NCBI RefSeq assembly: GCF_001021385.1
Contig: NZ_CP011773.1
Coordinates: 2,232,001-2,296,000, forward strand
From: Mycobacterium sp. EPa45
GTDB lineage: Bacteria > Actinomycetota > Actinomycetes > Mycobacteriales > Mycobacteriaceae
Reading direction: 5' to 3'
DNA length: 64,000 nucleotides
Part shown: positions 11,101 to 21,497 of the stretch, one piece after another
Layout of the letters: every line of letters begins with the position of its first letter
Position numbering within the stretch: position 1 is the stretch's first letter
Notes under the pieces: generated by a model
Told to the model about the DNA's origin: nothing
Databases searched by the model: none
Seen by the model: only the letters and a program-made list of their open reading frames with translations
Translations under genes and position numbers: made by a program

Positions 11101-11714
11101 GGGTGAATCCGCTTGCGCTGGAAGAGTTTGCCGCTCTGGAGGAACGCTACAACTTCCTGGCCACCCAACTCGAGGACGTCAAAGCCGCCCGTAAGGATCT
11201 GCTCGACGTGATCGCCGACGTCGATGCGCGCATCCTGCAGGTGTTCGCCGAGGCCTATGCCGATGTCGAGCGCGAGTTCGAGCAGGTGTTTTCGACGCTG
11301 TTTCCCGGCGGCGAAGGCCGGCTCCTGCTGACCGACCCGAACGACCTGTTGACCACCGGCGTCGAGGTCGAGGCCCGCCCGCCCGGCAAGAAGGTCAAGC
11401 GACTGTCGCTGCTCTCCGGTGGTGAGAAGTCGCTGACCGCGGTGGCCATGCTGGTGGCGATCTTCCGTGCCCGCCCCTCGCCGTTCTACGTGATGGACGA
11501 GGTCGAGGCCGCCCTCGACGACGTGAACCTGCGCCGGTTGATCGGGTTGTTCGAGCAGCTGCGGGCGCAGTCACAGCTGATCGTGATCACCCACCAGAAG
11601 CCGACCATGGAGATCGCGGACGCGCTCTACGGCGTCACGATGCAGGGCGACGGCATCACGACGGTGATCTCGCAGCGGATGCGCGGCGAGGAACTGGTTG
11701 CCAGCGCGACCTGA
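8127..11714 (+). CDS. smc: Chromosome segregation protein SMC
   Basis: ATPase of the condensin-like SMC complex for chromosome compaction and segregation. 1195 residues, full length. Walker [10 protein letters not shown] lies at about 31-39, followed by [15 protein letters not shown]. Two long coiled coils (about 170-490 and 670-1010) flank a hinge at about 500-660. The C-terminal head has the ABC signature [12 protein letters not shown] near 1097 and Walker [13 protein letters not shown]. The coil regions are extremely rich in A, E and R, which creates long meaningless open frames on the opposite strand. Confidence 0.97.
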   Translation: MYLKSLTLKGFKSFAAATTLRLEPGITCVVGPNGSGKSNVVDALAWVMGEQGAKTLRGGKMEDVIFAGTSSRAPLGRAEVTLTIDNSDNALPIEYSEVSITRRMFRDGAGEYEINGSSCRLMDVQELLSDSGIGREMHVIVGQGRLAQILESRPEDRRAFIEEAAGVLKHRKRKEKAVRKLESMGANLARLTDLTTELRRQLKPLGRQAEMARRAQTIQADLRDARLRLAADDLVARRAEFAGADDTETTLRREHDEASKRLDILSAALATHEAAVSTLSERTDAAQQAWFRLSALAERVSATIRIASERAQYLEAEPTASTGPDPDALEAEADEVAALEQELVAELAEAQSRLEFARAELGERERAAAEAERAHMAAVRAEADRREGLARLAGQVETVRARVESIDEGVARLTGAIEEAAARTQQARAEFETVQGRVGELDQGEVGLDEQHDRTITALRLADERVAELQAAERSAERQVASLRARIDALAVGLERRDGSAWLTENHRGTGLFGTIAKLVKVRSGYEAALAAVLGAAADAVAADDFNAARSAVRALKDADGGRAAIVLGDWPVVPRQFGPLPDGALWALDLIEAPGRLQGAMTAMLADVAVVDELGAALDLVASRPTLRAVTLEGDLVGAGWVTGGSDRKPSTLEITGEIDKARRELAAAETQVEELSAALAGALTEQGERQDAAEQALAALNESDAEIAAIYEQLGRLGQEARAAEGEWRRQQAQRDELEAGRLQTVEELTELENRLAAAQEGQTEIADTPDDRQYMQAAAEEARAVEVEVRLAVRTAEERANAVRGRADSLRRAATAEREARIRAQRARAAREHAAAVAAAVAESGRRVAEHLAGVVAAASRRRDALAAERQERATAMTAAREEVNALNARIAALTDSMHRDEVAKAQAALRIEQLEQMVLEQFGMAADDLIAEYGPDVALPPSELEMAEYEQAKERGEQVMAPAPMRFDRPTQERRAKRAERELSELGRVNPLALEEFAALEERYNFLATQLEDVKAARKDLLDVIADVDARILQVFAEAYADVEREFEQVFSTLFPGGEGRLLLTDPNDLLTTGVEVEARPPGKKVKRLSLLSGGEKSLTAVAMLVAIFRARPSPFYVMDEVEAALDDVNLRRLIGLFEQLRAQSQLIVITHQKPTMEIADALYGVTMQGDGITTVISQRMRGEELVASAT

Positions 11715-11732
11715 TATTGAACTCGTTGTCGC

Positions 11733-12731
11733 TCAGTCTGTTTGGATGACGAAGTGCGTTGTCACCAGGTCGTGCGCCAGTGGCGAGTCATCGAGCACGT
11801 CGGCAAGGAGGGTCGCCAGCTCGGCCACCGCTGCCGGGTCGGCGCCGCGCGCCTGTAGTACATCGCCGATCCACCAGGCGGTCTCGCTGATCGGGCGGGT
11901 GTCGCCGGTGAGCAGCGCGGCCGACACCGCGTGCAAGGCCTGGTTCAACGTGTCGTTGACCAAGTCGGCGAAGGCTGCGTCTGGATGCGGTTCGCGCGTC
12001 AGTGACCACCGCTCGCGCAGCGCATCGACTATCTGGCGGTGATGCAAGTCGAGGAAGGCTTGTTCGGTGGCTGCCGCCGGCGAAAGTTCTGGTAGTGCAC
12101 CGGCAACCGTTGGCAGCGCGTCCATCGCCAGCACTGCGGCGTACGCATCGGACGCCCACGCGGTCGCGCCCAGCGCCAGGGCTCGCACGTCATCGTGGCC
12201 GAACGCCGGACCGCCGACCAGGGTCGGGACACCCGCCGCGGTGGCCGCCTCGATGAAGCGGCGGGTGGTCGGCAGCGAACCGAGTACCGAACAGCTGATA
12301 GCGACCGCATCGGGTCCCCGGTCGGCCAGATGCTGGCTGAGCCGCATCGGTGAGGTGGCCGCGCCCAACACGGTGGTGTCCCACCCGTGCACACGCAGTG
12401 CACAGGCGATGATCATGGCCGGCAGCTCATGCCACTCGCGCTCGGCGCAGGCCACCAGAACCGACTTGCCGCTCATCGGATATTCACTCGCGTAGTCTCC
12501 GACGACGCGAGTCGCGGCCACCGAGATCGCGGTGCAGGCGTGCTCGTCGGCGACGGTCCATTCGCCACGCTGCCAACGCATTCCGACATCGCGCTGTGAT
12601 GCGGCGATCACATCGGTCAGCACTTCCACCGGGTCGACGCCGTCGTTGAGCAGTTGGGTCACGATGCCGGTCGCCTGCGCGCGGTTTCTGTTCGCCAGGG
12701 CGTCCTGATAGGCCGAGTTCAGCTCTCGCAC
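11733..12731 (-). CDS. Cobalamin-binding sensor protein, CarH-like cap and B12 domains without DNA-binding domain
   Basis: 332 residues in three parts. Residues 1-80 form a helical bundle with W53-x9-E63-H64, the cap motif that covers adenosylcobalamin in CarH/LitR photoreceptors. Residues 88-185 are a Rossmann-like B12 domain with E99-x-H101-x-x-P104 (normally ExHxxG; H101 would be the lower cobalt ligand), SVL at 148-150 and GG at 173-174. About 210-332 is a helical domain of unknown role. The MerR-type DNA-binding domain of CarH is absent. The residue after W53, where Thermus CarH has the light-state ligand His132, is Gln54. GTG 12731 overlaps the upstream phosphatase gene by 13 bases, so the two are coupled. 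A B12 (possibly light) input to that phosphatase is my inference. Confidence 0.82.
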   Translation of the reverse strand: MRELNSAYQDALANRNRAQATGIVTQLLNDGVDPVEVLTDVIAASQRDVGMRWQRGEWTVADEHACTAISVAATRVVGDYASEYPMSGKSVLVACAEREWHELPAMIIACALRVHGWDTTVLGAATSPMRLSQHLADRGPDAVAISCSVLGSLPTTRRFIEAATAAGVPTLVGGPAFGHDDVRALALGATAWASDAYAAVLAMDALPTVAGALPELSPAAATEQAFLDLHHRQIVDALRERWSLTREPHPDAAFADLVNDTLNQALHAVSAALLTGDTRPISETAWWIGDVLQARGADPAAVAELATLLADVLDDSPLAHDLVTTHFVIQTD

Positions 12732-13969
12732 GTCACCGCCAGTAGCGCCATGTCGTCGTGCGGATCACCGTCCAGATACTCCAGTACGTCGCGTTCGACG
12801 GCTTCGCAGATGACCTCACCGCCGGTGCCGGCATAGGCGGGCAGCATGTCGAGCAGCCGGCGCACGCCATAGAGCCGCTCGTCCCGGCGGGCTTCCTCGA
12901 CCCCGTCGGTGAACATCAGCATCGTGTCACCGCGCTGCAGTCGCACCGTGGCCGGCCGGTAAGACACGCCGGTCTTCACGCCGGCTGCGATTCCGGAGAC
13001 CTCGATCTGCTCGACGTCACCGTTGGCACGGACCACGATCGGGCCGGGGTGGCCGGCGGCGGCGATGCGCGCCTCGGCCCACTGGCCGTCGGACCGGCCA
13101 CGTACCCGGGCGCAGAGCGCGGTAACGAAGCGTCCCGCAGCCTGATCGCACAGGACGGAGTTCAGCGCATCGAGTATCCGGTCGGGGTTACGGTCGAAAT
13201 GTGCTGCGGTACGGATGGTTTGGCGGGCCTGCAAGGTGAGGGCCGCGGAGTCCACTCCTTTGCCGCACACATCACCCAACGTGAGGACCAGGTCGTCACC
13301 GGTGCCGACGACGTCGTAGAAATCACCGCCGACTTCCAGATGCTCCACCGCCGGACGGTAGCGGGCCGCGACCGAGAAACCGGTGGGCTGAGGAAGTTTC
13401 GGCGGCCGAAGGGTCCGCTGCAGCGCCACTGCCAGTTGGCCGCGCTCCTCGTAGAGCCGGGCGGAATCGAGGGCGACAGCCGCCATGGCGCCGACCCGCT
13501 CGGCCTCGACGATCGTGTCGGCGTCGAACAGCCGACCGGCCGTCCGGGCCAGAACGAACGCACCCAGCGTCGCGCCCCGCGCGGTGAGCGCCAGCGTCAG
13601 CACATCGGCCGGTCGCAGTCCGGCGAGTTCCTCGGCGAGCGCGCCGTGTCGTAGCCGGGTGGCGATTTCGGTGAGCGACATGTCGTTACCGACGTGGCGA
13701 TGGGCCCGCTGGCCGGTGCGCAACACCTGATCCAAACCCCGCTCGGTCGCCGACGACCGCGAAATGACGTCGGCGAAGCCGACATTGGCGCCGCCATAGA
13801 CCGACAGGCCGCCGGTCCGGTGATCGGGCATGGCCAGGACCGCCCAGTCCGCCAGTGCGGGCCGGACGGCGGTGAGTAGCTTCAGCACCGTCCGTCGCAG
13901 ATTCAGCGACCCATTCAAGGCGACCTCGACGTCGCGGTGCGCGACACCGGCCGCATACTGGTTTGCCAT
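12719..13969 (-). CDS. GAF-SpoIIE serine phosphatase (RsbU-type, PP2C)
   Basis: 416 residues. A GAF-like sensor region (about 20-190) precedes a SpoIIE-type PP2C domain with the metal-binding marks GGDFYDVV, GDVCGKGVDSAAL, MFTDGVEEAR and DPHDDMALLAV. Such phosphatases dephosphorylate STAS anti-sigma antagonists in partner-switching cascades. ATG 13969 is preferred over GTG 13978 because a TAGCGT box lies 7 bases upstream. The gene is followed with a 13-base overlap by the cobalamin-binding protein and is divergent from a STAS antagonist gene, its likely substrate. The specific sigma factor is not in the window. Confidence 0.9.
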   Translation of the reverse strand: MANQYAAGVAHRDVEVALNGSLNLRRTVLKLLTAVRPALADWAVLAMPDHRTGGLSVYGGANVGFADVISRSSATERGLDQVLRTGQRAHRHVGNDMSLTEIATRLRHGALAEELAGLRPADVLTLALTARGATLGAFVLARTAGRLFDADTIVEAERVGAMAAVALDSARLYEERGQLAVALQRTLRPPKLPQPTGFSVAARYRPAVEHLEVGGDFYDVVGTGDDLVLTLGDVCGKGVDSAALTLQARQTIRTAAHFDRNPDRILDALNSVLCDQAAGRFVTALCARVRGRSDGQWAEARIAAAGHPGPIVVRANGDVEQIEVSGIAAGVKTGVSYRPATVRLQRGDTMLMFTDGVEEARRDERLYGVRRLLDMLPAYAGTGGEVICEAVERDVLEYLDGDPHDDMALLAVTCES

Positions 13970-13976
13970 TGCTTCC

Positions 13977-13982
13977 ACGCTA
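13977..13982 (-). promoter_or_regulatory. Candidate -10 (TAGCGT) for the phosphatase/B12 operon
   Basis: Read on the minus strand, GCTAGCGT is followed by 7 bases and ATG 13969, the leaderless layout also seen before coaD and amiC. The rest of the 146-base divergent region (13970-14115) contains GCTAACCTA at 14035-14043, half of an IdeR-like palindrome only, and no other clear operator. Confidence 0.45.
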
Positions 13983-14115
13983 GCGCCACGTGCACCTGCT
14001 CGTGCAGGCCCGGTGCTGTTAACCGTGATGAGCTAACCTATTCGCCGGGGTTAAAGCAGCAGCCTTCAGACATGTTGTCGCCCGTCGACCGGGCACCGAT
14101 CGTCGAAGGGTGGCT

Positions 14116-14466
14116 TTGGACGCATACGATCCCCGCTTGCAGTGGTTGGGGAGGACCGCAGTCGTCAGCGCCTCGGGAGCCCTGGACCTGCTGACATCCC
14201 CGCGTCTGGAACACCTCGTCACCAGCACACTCGAACAGCGGCCGATGGCGTTGATCATCGACCTGACCGACGTGACCTTCCTGAGTTCGGCGGGCATGCA
14301 GGTTCTGGTGGACGCCCATGACGCGACGGGGCCGGACATCGGTTTCGCCGTGGTCGCCGACGGTCCCGGCACCAGCCGGCCACTCAAGCTCGTCGGCCTG
14401 AACGAAGTGTTCGACGTCGTTCCCGTCCTGCAGACGGCTGTCGACAGGCTCAGCCGAGGGGCATGA
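14116..14466 (+). CDS. STAS-domain anti-sigma factor antagonist
   Basis: A single STAS domain of 116 residues (SpoIIAA/RsbV-like). The phosphorylation loop reads [12 protein letters not shown] with Ser57/Ser58, one of which would be phosphorylated by a RsbW-type kinase and released by a SpoIIE phosphatase. TTG 14116 has GAAGGG 5 bases upstream; GTG 14110, two codons earlier, would lie on that ribosome site but is possible (118 residues). Divergent from the phosphatase/B12 operon and convergent with fni, overlapping its 3' end by 17 bases. Confidence 0.88.
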   Translation: MDAYDPRLQWLGRTAVVSASGALDLLTSPRLEHLVTSTLEQRPMALIIDLTDVTFLSSAGMQVLVDAHDATGPDIGFAVVADGPGTSRPLKLVGLNEVFDVVPVLQTAVDRLSRGA

Positions 14467-15463
14467 CAGTCAGTTGTCGTAGCTCGGTCAGGTCAGCGGC
14501 CCCGCAACCGTGCAGGCAGACCCGCAGTTCTTCGACGAAACCGTGCAGCGCATCCAGTGCCGCGGTGGGTGACTCGATGGCGGGCGCCAGCAGCGGCCGG
14601 GCCAGGGCCACCACATCGGCGCCCATCACCAGCGCTTTGGCGGCATCGACTCCCGTGCGGATGCCGCCGGAGGCCACCAGCGGCATGCCCGGCAGGGTGG
14701 CGCGGACCTCGGTGAGCGCCTGTGCGGTAGGCACCCCCCATTCGGCGATCGCCGGGTGCCGCACCTCGCCGTAGCGCACCAGTTGCTCGACCCGCGCCCA
14801 CGATGTTCCGCCGGCCCCGGCGACATCGACCGCGGCGATCGGCAGGTTCTGCAGCCGCTGGGCGGCGGCTACGCCGATGCCGTGGCCGACCTCTTTGAGC
14901 AGGATGGGGTAGGGCAGATCGTCGGCCAGTCGTCGCAACCGCTCCAACGAGCCGCTGAAGTCGGTGTCGCCGTTGTCCTGCATGGCCTCCTGCAGCGGGT
15001 TGGTATGTACCGCGAGTGCATCCGCGCCGATCCGGTCCAGTGCCGCGGCGATCTTCGGGATGACGGCCTCGGAGAGTTGAGCCAGTCCGATGTTGCCGAT
15101 CAACAGGACGTCGGGGGCGAGATCGCGGACCTCGAAGCTGGTTGCGGCCACCGTGCCGTCGGGGTCGTCGAGCATGATGCGCTGCGAACCGAGCATCAGG
15201 CCGATGCCCAGCTTCTGGGCGGCTTCAGCCAGATTGCGGTTGATTGTGCGGGACAACTCGGCCCCGCCGGTCATCGCGCCGATCAGAACCGGGGCGCGCA
15301 GCTGGGCGCCGAGGAAATCGGCGCTGAGGTCAATCGCGCCCAGATTGGTCTGGGTGAGGGCGTTGTAAGGCAGTTGATAGCGCTCGAAGCCGGTGGTCAA
15401 CGTCTCGTACTGGACTGGTCCGTGCAGGCATGCGTCGATGTGGCGCAGCTTGCGGCTGGCCAT
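14450..15463 (-). CDS. fni: Type 2 isopentenyl-diphosphate delta-isomerase
   Basis: FMN- and NADPH-dependent interconversion of IPP and DMAPP, unrelated to the type 1 Idi enzyme. 337 residues from ATG 15463: [11 protein letters not shown] at the N-terminus, the FMN barrel strand [22 protein letters not shown] (substrate loop with Gln/Glu for Mg2+), [16 protein letters not shown] and [14 protein letters not shown] for FMN phosphate. The frame stays open to 15592, but the extra 43 residues come mostly from a direct repeat (GGQERSDPG twice), so the later ATG is chosen. Bacterial fni genes are often found with carotenoid genes; none is present here. Confidence 0.92.
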   Translation of the reverse strand: MASRKLRHIDACLHGPVQYETLTTGFERYQLPYNALTQTNLGAIDLSADFLGAQLRAPVLIGAMTGGAELSRTINRNLAEAAQKLGIGLMLGSQRIMLDDPDGTVAATSFEVRDLAPDVLLIGNIGLAQLSEAVIPKIAAALDRIGADALAVHTNPLQEAMQDNGDTDFSGSLERLRRLADDLPYPILLKEVGHGIGVAAAQRLQNLPIAAVDVAGAGGTSWARVEQLVRYGEVRHPAIAEWGVPTAQALTEVRATLPGMPLVASGGIRTGVDAAKALVMGADVVALARPLLAPAIESPTAALDALHGFVEELRVCLHGCGAADLTELRQLTVMPLG

Positions 15464-15470
15464 CCGTGAT

Positions 15471-15532
15471 CCCGGGTCGCTTCGCTCCTGCCCGCCGGGC
15501 CCAATCCCCGGGTCGCTTCGCTCCTGCCCGCC
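15471..15532 (-). repeat. Direct repeat, two identical 26-bp copies upstream of fni
   Basis: Copies at 15471-15496 and 15507-15532 are identical over 26 bases (plus strand starts CCCGGGTCGCTTCGCTCC) with a period of 36. A related copy, reverse-oriented, lies at 31317-31348. The element falls in the fni 5' region. Confidence 0.75.
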
Positions 15533-15616
15533 GATCCCGCTCCGGTCCATCGTCACCACGTACCCCGTTGCCCGGCCGTGACGCGGCCCCACTGCGCACC
15601 CTGAAACAATGGCACG

Positions 15617-16957
15617 GTGTCAGAGGGTCTCTGGATCGCTATCGCGGTCATCGCCGTCCTGGTTGTCGCTGCTCTCATCGTCGGCCTAATTCGCTACCGG
15701 CGACGCCAGATCAGTCTGCGCCGCAGCTCAGAGAGTCCCACACCGATTGACCGATCCGGCGGATACAGCGCGTCGGCGGGCATTTCGTTCACACAATCGT
15801 CAGCAACGACGTCGCCCCCTCGAGCGCCGGCGCCACCGCCCACGATCGACACCACCGGATTGCCCGGAGTCGGCGACGATGCCGCCCTGCCGCGGGATTC
15901 GATCCGACGTCCGATCGAAGACGTGCGGCTACCGGAGCCCCCGGTCGCCGAGCAGCCGGCTCGCGACACCGGAGTAGCGCCGCCCGCTCCGCCGGTCGAG
16001 CCGCAAGCCCCTTCGGCGCCCGCAATCGACACCATCGCGCCGGCTGAAGGCCGCCTCGAGCGTCTGCGCGGGCGGCTCGCCAAGTCACAGAACGCGCTGG
16101 GCCGCAGCATGCTCGGCCTGCTCGGCGGCGGTGACCTCGACGAAGACTCGTGGGAAGAGGTCGAAGACACGCTGCTGATCGCCGACCTCGGCCCGGTGGT
16201 CACCAGCTCGGTGATCGAGCAGCTGCGCAGCCGGCTGGCCAGCGCCACGGTCCGCACCGAGGCCGACGCCCGCGCCATTCTGCGCGACGTGCTGATCACC
16301 GAACTCAACCCCGGCCTGGACCGCTCGATCAAGGCGCTGCCGCACGAGGACAAGCCGTCGGTGCTGTTGGTCGTCGGAGTGAACGGAACCGGTAAGACCA
16401 CCACGGTGGGCAAGCTGGCCCGCGTCCTGGTCGCCGACGGGCGCCGCGTCGTGCTGGGTGCGGCCGACACCTTCCGCGCGGCCGCCGCCGACCAACTGCA
16501 GAGCTGGGGGTCGCGGGTCGGCGCCGCGGTCATCCGTGGCCCGGAGGGCGCCGATCCAGCCTCGGTGGCCTTCGATTCGGTGGACAAGGGCATCGAAACC
16601 GGCGCCGACGTCGTCGTCATCGACACCGCCGGGCGACTGCACACCAAAACCGGCCTGATGGACGAGCTCGGCAAGGTCAAGCGGGTGGTGAGCAAACGCG
16701 CTGCCGTCGATGAGGTGTTGCTGGTGCTCGACGCGACGATCGGTCAGAACGGCCTTGCGCAGGCTCGGGTTTTCGCCGACGTCGTCGACATCACCGGGGT
16801 GGTGCTCACCAAACTCGACGGCACTGCCAAGGGCGGCATCGTCTTCCGCGTGCAGCAGGAACTCGGCGTACCGGTGAAGCTGGTCGGATTGGGCGAGGGC
16901 CCCGACGATCTCGCGCCGTTCGAGCCGGCCGCGTTCGTCGACGCGCTGCTGGGATAG
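15617..16957 (+). CDS. ftsY: Signal recognition particle receptor FtsY
   Basis: SRP receptor GTPase that docks ribosome-SRP complexes at the membrane. 446 residues: an N-terminal membrane segment ([21 protein letters not shown], residues 5-25), an acidic/Pro-rich linker to about 145, then the NG domain with [14 protein letters not shown] (G1, near 253), [27 protein letters not shown] (G3) and [10 protein letters not shown] (G4). GTG 15617 gives the family N-terminus [17 protein letters not shown] six bases upstream of the start may be a -10 for a leaderless transcript. Confidence 0.96.
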   Translation: MSEGLWIAIAVIAVLVVAALIVGLIRYRRRQISLRRSSESPTPIDRSGGYSASAGISFTQSSATTSPPRAPAPPPTIDTTGLPGVGDDAALPRDSIRRPIEDVRLPEPPVAEQPARDTGVAPPAPPVEPQAPSAPAIDTIAPAEGRLERLRGRLAKSQNALGRSMLGLLGGGDLDEDSWEEVEDTLLIADLGPVVTSSVIEQLRSRLASATVRTEADARAILRDVLITELNPGLDRSIKALPHEDKPSVLLVVGVNGTGKTTTVGKLARVLVADGRRVVLGAADTFRAAAADQLQSWGSRVGAAVIRGPEGADPASVAFDSVDKGIETGADVVVIDTAGRLHTKTGLMDELGKVKRVVSKRAAVDEVLLVLDATIGQNGLAQARVFADVVDITGVVLTKLDGTAKGGIVFRVQQELGVPVKLVGLGEGPDDLAPFEPAAFVDALLG

Positions 16958-16991
16958 CTGGAAACCGTTCGCAGCGGCGCAAATTGCGGGA

Positions 16992-17040
16992 TGTAACACC
17001 AGCGAAACGCAGACTGCCGATCCGTTCACACGCGCGAAAC
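16992..17040 (+). promoter_or_regulatory. Two GlnR-type boxes upstream of amt
   Basis: The mycobacterial GlnR consensus is GnTnAC-N6-GnAAC. GTTCAC-N6-GAAAC at 17024-17040 matches at every fixed position. TGTAAC-N6-GAAAC at 16992-17008 misses only the first G. They are 32 bases apart on the same face of the helix and lie 93-141 bases before the amt start, as expected for nitrogen-limitation activation of amt-glnB-glnD. Confidence 0.75.
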
Positions 17041-17132
17041 ACCTAGGCGTCTCAGCCGAAACAACCACTGCGCATTGTCTTGGCCTAGGTCAACGGTGCC
17101 TAACCGTGGCATGGGTGAAGGAGAAACTGCGA

Positions 17133-18832
<1,700 letters not shown>

Positions 18833-18906
18833 CGCACACGTTGTGAGGTTCTTTCGCGGCCACACCGAATAAGCGTTAGTTGAGCGTCGGCCGTTGGAGG
18901 ACTGAG

Positions 18907-21390
18907 ATGACAAAGCAATCAGGAGATTCCGCCGCCGGCGCTTCCCGATGGGAGGCACCGGCGGCGGGTTCATCCAAACCCGCGAAAGACCTGGCCGCCG
19001 CCAACCAGCAGCTGCTGGAAGGTGGTCAGCGCCAACTGGATTCGGCCGCGTTGCGGGACGCTCTGCTGGATCTTCACGAATTCTGGCTGACCACCAAGGC
19101 CACGGAGATCGGGATCACGCCCACCAGCGGGTTCGCCATCGTGGCGACCGGTGGTCTGGGTCGTCGGGAATTCGTGCCGTACTCCGATCTCGATCTCATG
19201 CTGCTGCACGACAACATGCCCGCCGACATCGTCACCCAGGTGGCCGAATTGCTGTGGTATCCATTGTGGGACGCCAATATTCGGCTCGACCACAGCGTCC
19301 GTACGGTGCCCGAGGCGCTCTCGGTGGCCAATGAGGACATCTCAGCCGGTCTGGCGATGCTGGAGGCGCGACACATCGCCGGCGACGCCGAACTGTCGCA
19401 GCTGCTGATCGGCGGGGCGCGACGGCAGTGGCGCACCGGAATCGCCTCCCGCTTCGACGAACTCGTCGAGCACACCCAGGCGCGCTGGCAACGCAGCGGT
19501 CAGATCGCGCACCGCGCCGAACCGGACCTCAAATGCGGCAGGGGCGGACTTCGCGACGTGCAGCTGCTCAACGCGCTGGCGATCGCCCAGCTGGCCGATG
19601 TGTACCCCAGCCACGCGCTGGTGTCCCCGACGGGCTCGCTGGGCGAGGCGCATCTGGCGCTGCTCAATGTGCGCACCGAACTACACCGGTCATCCAAGCG
19701 CGGCCGCGACCAGCTGCTGGCCCAGTTCGCCGACGAGATCGGCGCAGCCCTGCGCATCGGTGACCGCTTCGATCTCGCCCGGGTCCTCTCCGACGCGGCG
19801 CGCACCATCAGCTACTACGTCGACGCCGGGCTGCGCACCGCGGCCAATGCCCTTCCCAAGCGCGGTCTTTCGGTGCTGCGCCGGCCGACCCGTCGTCCAC
19901 TCGACGAAGGTGTGGTGGAATTCGCCGGTGAGGTGATCCTGGCCCGCGATGCCCGCCCGGAGCGCGATCCCGGCCTGATCTTGCGGGTCGCCGCGGCGTC
20001 GGCGACCACCGGCCTGCCGATGTCGGCATCGACGTTGAACAGGCTGGCCGCCTCGGCGCCGGAACTCCGCACGCCCTGGCCGCGCGACGCACTGAAGGAC
20101 CTGCTGGTGTTGCTGGCAGCCGGCCCGACCACGGTGGCCACCATCGAGGCACTCGACCGCACCGGTTTGTGGGGACGGTTGTTCCCGGAATGGGGAGCGG
20201 TGCGTGACCTGCCGCCCCGCGATGTCGTCCACATCTGGACCGTCGATCGGCATCTGGTCGAAACAGTCTCGCGGGCAAGCACATTCACCACCAGAGTGTC
20301 CCGTCCGGACCTGTTGGTGCTGGGCGCGCTGCTGCACGACATCGGAAAGGGCCGCGGCGGGGACCACAGTGTCATCGGTGCCGAGCTGGCTGTGCAGGTC
20401 GGCACCCGACTCGGCCTGTGGCCCTCGGACATCGACGTGCTGTCGGCGATAGTGCGGTACCACCTGCTGCTGCCCGATGTCGCGACCCGCCGGGACCTAC
20501 AGGATCCCAAGACCATCTCCGGGGTCGTCGATGCGCTCGGTGGCGATCCGGTGCTCCTGGAGCTGCTGGATGCGCTGGCCGAGGCGGATTCGCTGGCCAC
20601 CGGCCCCGGGGTGTGGGGTGACTGGAAGGCCTCGCTGATCGGCGACCTGGTCCGGCGCTGTCGGTTGATGCTGGCCGGCGAGCCGCAGCCACAGGCGGAT
20701 CCGATTGACCCGCATCATCTTTCGCTGGCCGCCGATGGTGGCGTGCACGTCGAGATGACGCCGGGGGACAGTGTGCACACCTTCAACGTGGCGATGATCG
20801 CACCGGATCGGCGCGGCTTGTTGTCCAAGGCCGCCGGGGTGCTGGCGCTGAATTCGTTGCGCGTGCACTCGGCATCGGTCAACAGCGCCGGCGGAACGGC
20901 GATCAACACCTTCGTGGTGTCGCCGCACTTCGGTGCACCACCCGCCGCCGAGCTGCTACGCCAGCAGTTCATCCTCGCCCTCAACGGCGAGTTGGACGTC
21001 ATGTCTGCGTTGGAGAAGCGCGACCAGGAGTCGGCGCAGTACGGCAGTGGACGGGTGGGGGAGCACAAGCCGGCCGTGCCGATCAATGCGGTGCCGGCCC
21101 CGCCGCGCATCCTGTGGCACGACGGCAGCGGCGAGGGACAGCTGATCGTCGAGATCCGCACGACCGACCGCACCGGGCTGCTCGCGGTGCTCACCGGTGT
21201 GTTGGAGCGGACCGGCGCGGACATCGCGTGGGCCAAGATCACCACGCTGGGATCGTCGGTCGTCGACGCCTTCGGCATCTCGGTCCCGGCGTCGGGTTCC
21301 GTCGAGGAGACCCGCAAGCAGTTGGAGAACGACCTCTACGCCGTGCTGCCGACCCCGCCCCCGGCCAAGCCCGCCGAAGCGGCCAGCTAG
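18907..21390 (+). CDS. glnD: P-II (de)nucleotidylyltransferase GlnD
   Basis: Modifies and demodifies the P-II T-loop tyrosine; in actinobacteria it acts as adenylyltransferase. 827 residues: nucleotidyltransferase domain with [21 protein letters not shown] (82-102), HD hydrolase domain with [14 protein letters not shown] near 475, and two C-terminal ACT domains (about 620-690 and 740-815) for glutamine sensing. ATG 18907 is preceded by GGAGG at 6 bases. It lies 74 bases after glnB and completes the GlnR-type amt-glnB-glnD operon. Confidence 0.96.
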   Translation: MTKQSGDSAAGASRWEAPAAGSSKPAKDLAAANQQLLEGGQRQLDSAALRDALLDLHEFWLTTKATEIGITPTSGFAIVATGGLGRREFVPYSDLDLMLLHDNMPADIVTQVAELLWYPLWDANIRLDHSVRTVPEALSVANEDISAGLAMLEARHIAGDAELSQLLIGGARRQWRTGIASRFDELVEHTQARWQRSGQIAHRAEPDLKCGRGGLRDVQLLNALAIAQLADVYPSHALVSPTGSLGEAHLALLNVRTELHRSSKRGRDQLLAQFADEIGAALRIGDRFDLARVLSDAARTISYYVDAGLRTAANALPKRGLSVLRRPTRRPLDEGVVEFAGEVILARDARPERDPGLILRVAAASATTGLPMSASTLNRLAASAPELRTPWPRDALKDLLVLLAAGPTTVATIEALDRTGLWGRLFPEWGAVRDLPPRDVVHIWTVDRHLVETVSRASTFTTRVSRPDLLVLGALLHDIGKGRGGDHSVIGAELAVQVGTRLGLWPSDIDVLSAIVRYHLLLPDVATRRDLQDPKTISGVVDALGGDPVLLELLDALAEADSLATGPGVWGDWKASLIGDLVRRCRLMLAGEPQPQADPIDPHHLSLAADGGVHVEMTPGDSVHTFNVAMIAPDRRGLLSKAAGVLALNSLRVHSASVNSAGGTAINTFVVSPHFGAPPAAELLRQQFILALNGELDVMSALEKRDQESAQYGSGRVGEHKPAVPINAVPAPPRILWHDGSGEGQLIVEIRTTDRTGLLAVLTGVLERTGADIAWAKITTLGSSVVDAFGISVPASGSVEETRKQLENDLYAVLPTPPPAKPAEAAS

Positions 21391-21410
21391 CAGAGGTGGC
21401 TACCGCCACA

Positions 21411-21467
21411 CGAAATCGACAAGATGGTCGTGTTTCGCAGCCGAGCACGACCATGGTGGCGATTTCG
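21411..21467. repeat. Imperfect inverted repeat between glnD and ffh
   Basis: Two 22-base arms (21411-21432 and 21446-21467) pair at 18 positions around a 13-base loop; the outer eight (CGAAATCG/CGATTTCG) and inner nine (ATGGTCGTG/CACGACCAT) are perfect. No T-run follows. It may be a transcript-end hairpin or a dispersed intergenic palindrome. Confidence 0.65.
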
Positions 21468-21485
21468 GTCGTGAGTTGCGCCAGA

Positions 21486-21491
21486 TAGGCT
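21486..21491 (+). promoter_or_regulatory. Candidate -10 (TAGGCT) for leaderless ffh
   Basis: TAGGCT followed by six bases and the ffh GTG at 21498; no Shine-Dalgarno is visible. Confidence 0.5.
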
Positions 21492-21497
21492 TGGCGC

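Noticed and set aside
7953..11168. A 1071-codon open frame on the minus strand opposite smc
   Set aside because: It mirrors the Ala/Glu/Arg-rich coiled coils of smc; no start context or recognisable domain, typical shadow in high-GC DNA.
14035..14043. GCTAACCTA as an IdeR box in the phosphatase/STAS divergent region
   Set aside because: Only one half of the palindrome is present; the left half does not match.
13970..14115. CarH/MerR-type operator in the divergent region
   Set aside because: The B12 protein has no DNA-binding domain and no convincing long palindrome was found.
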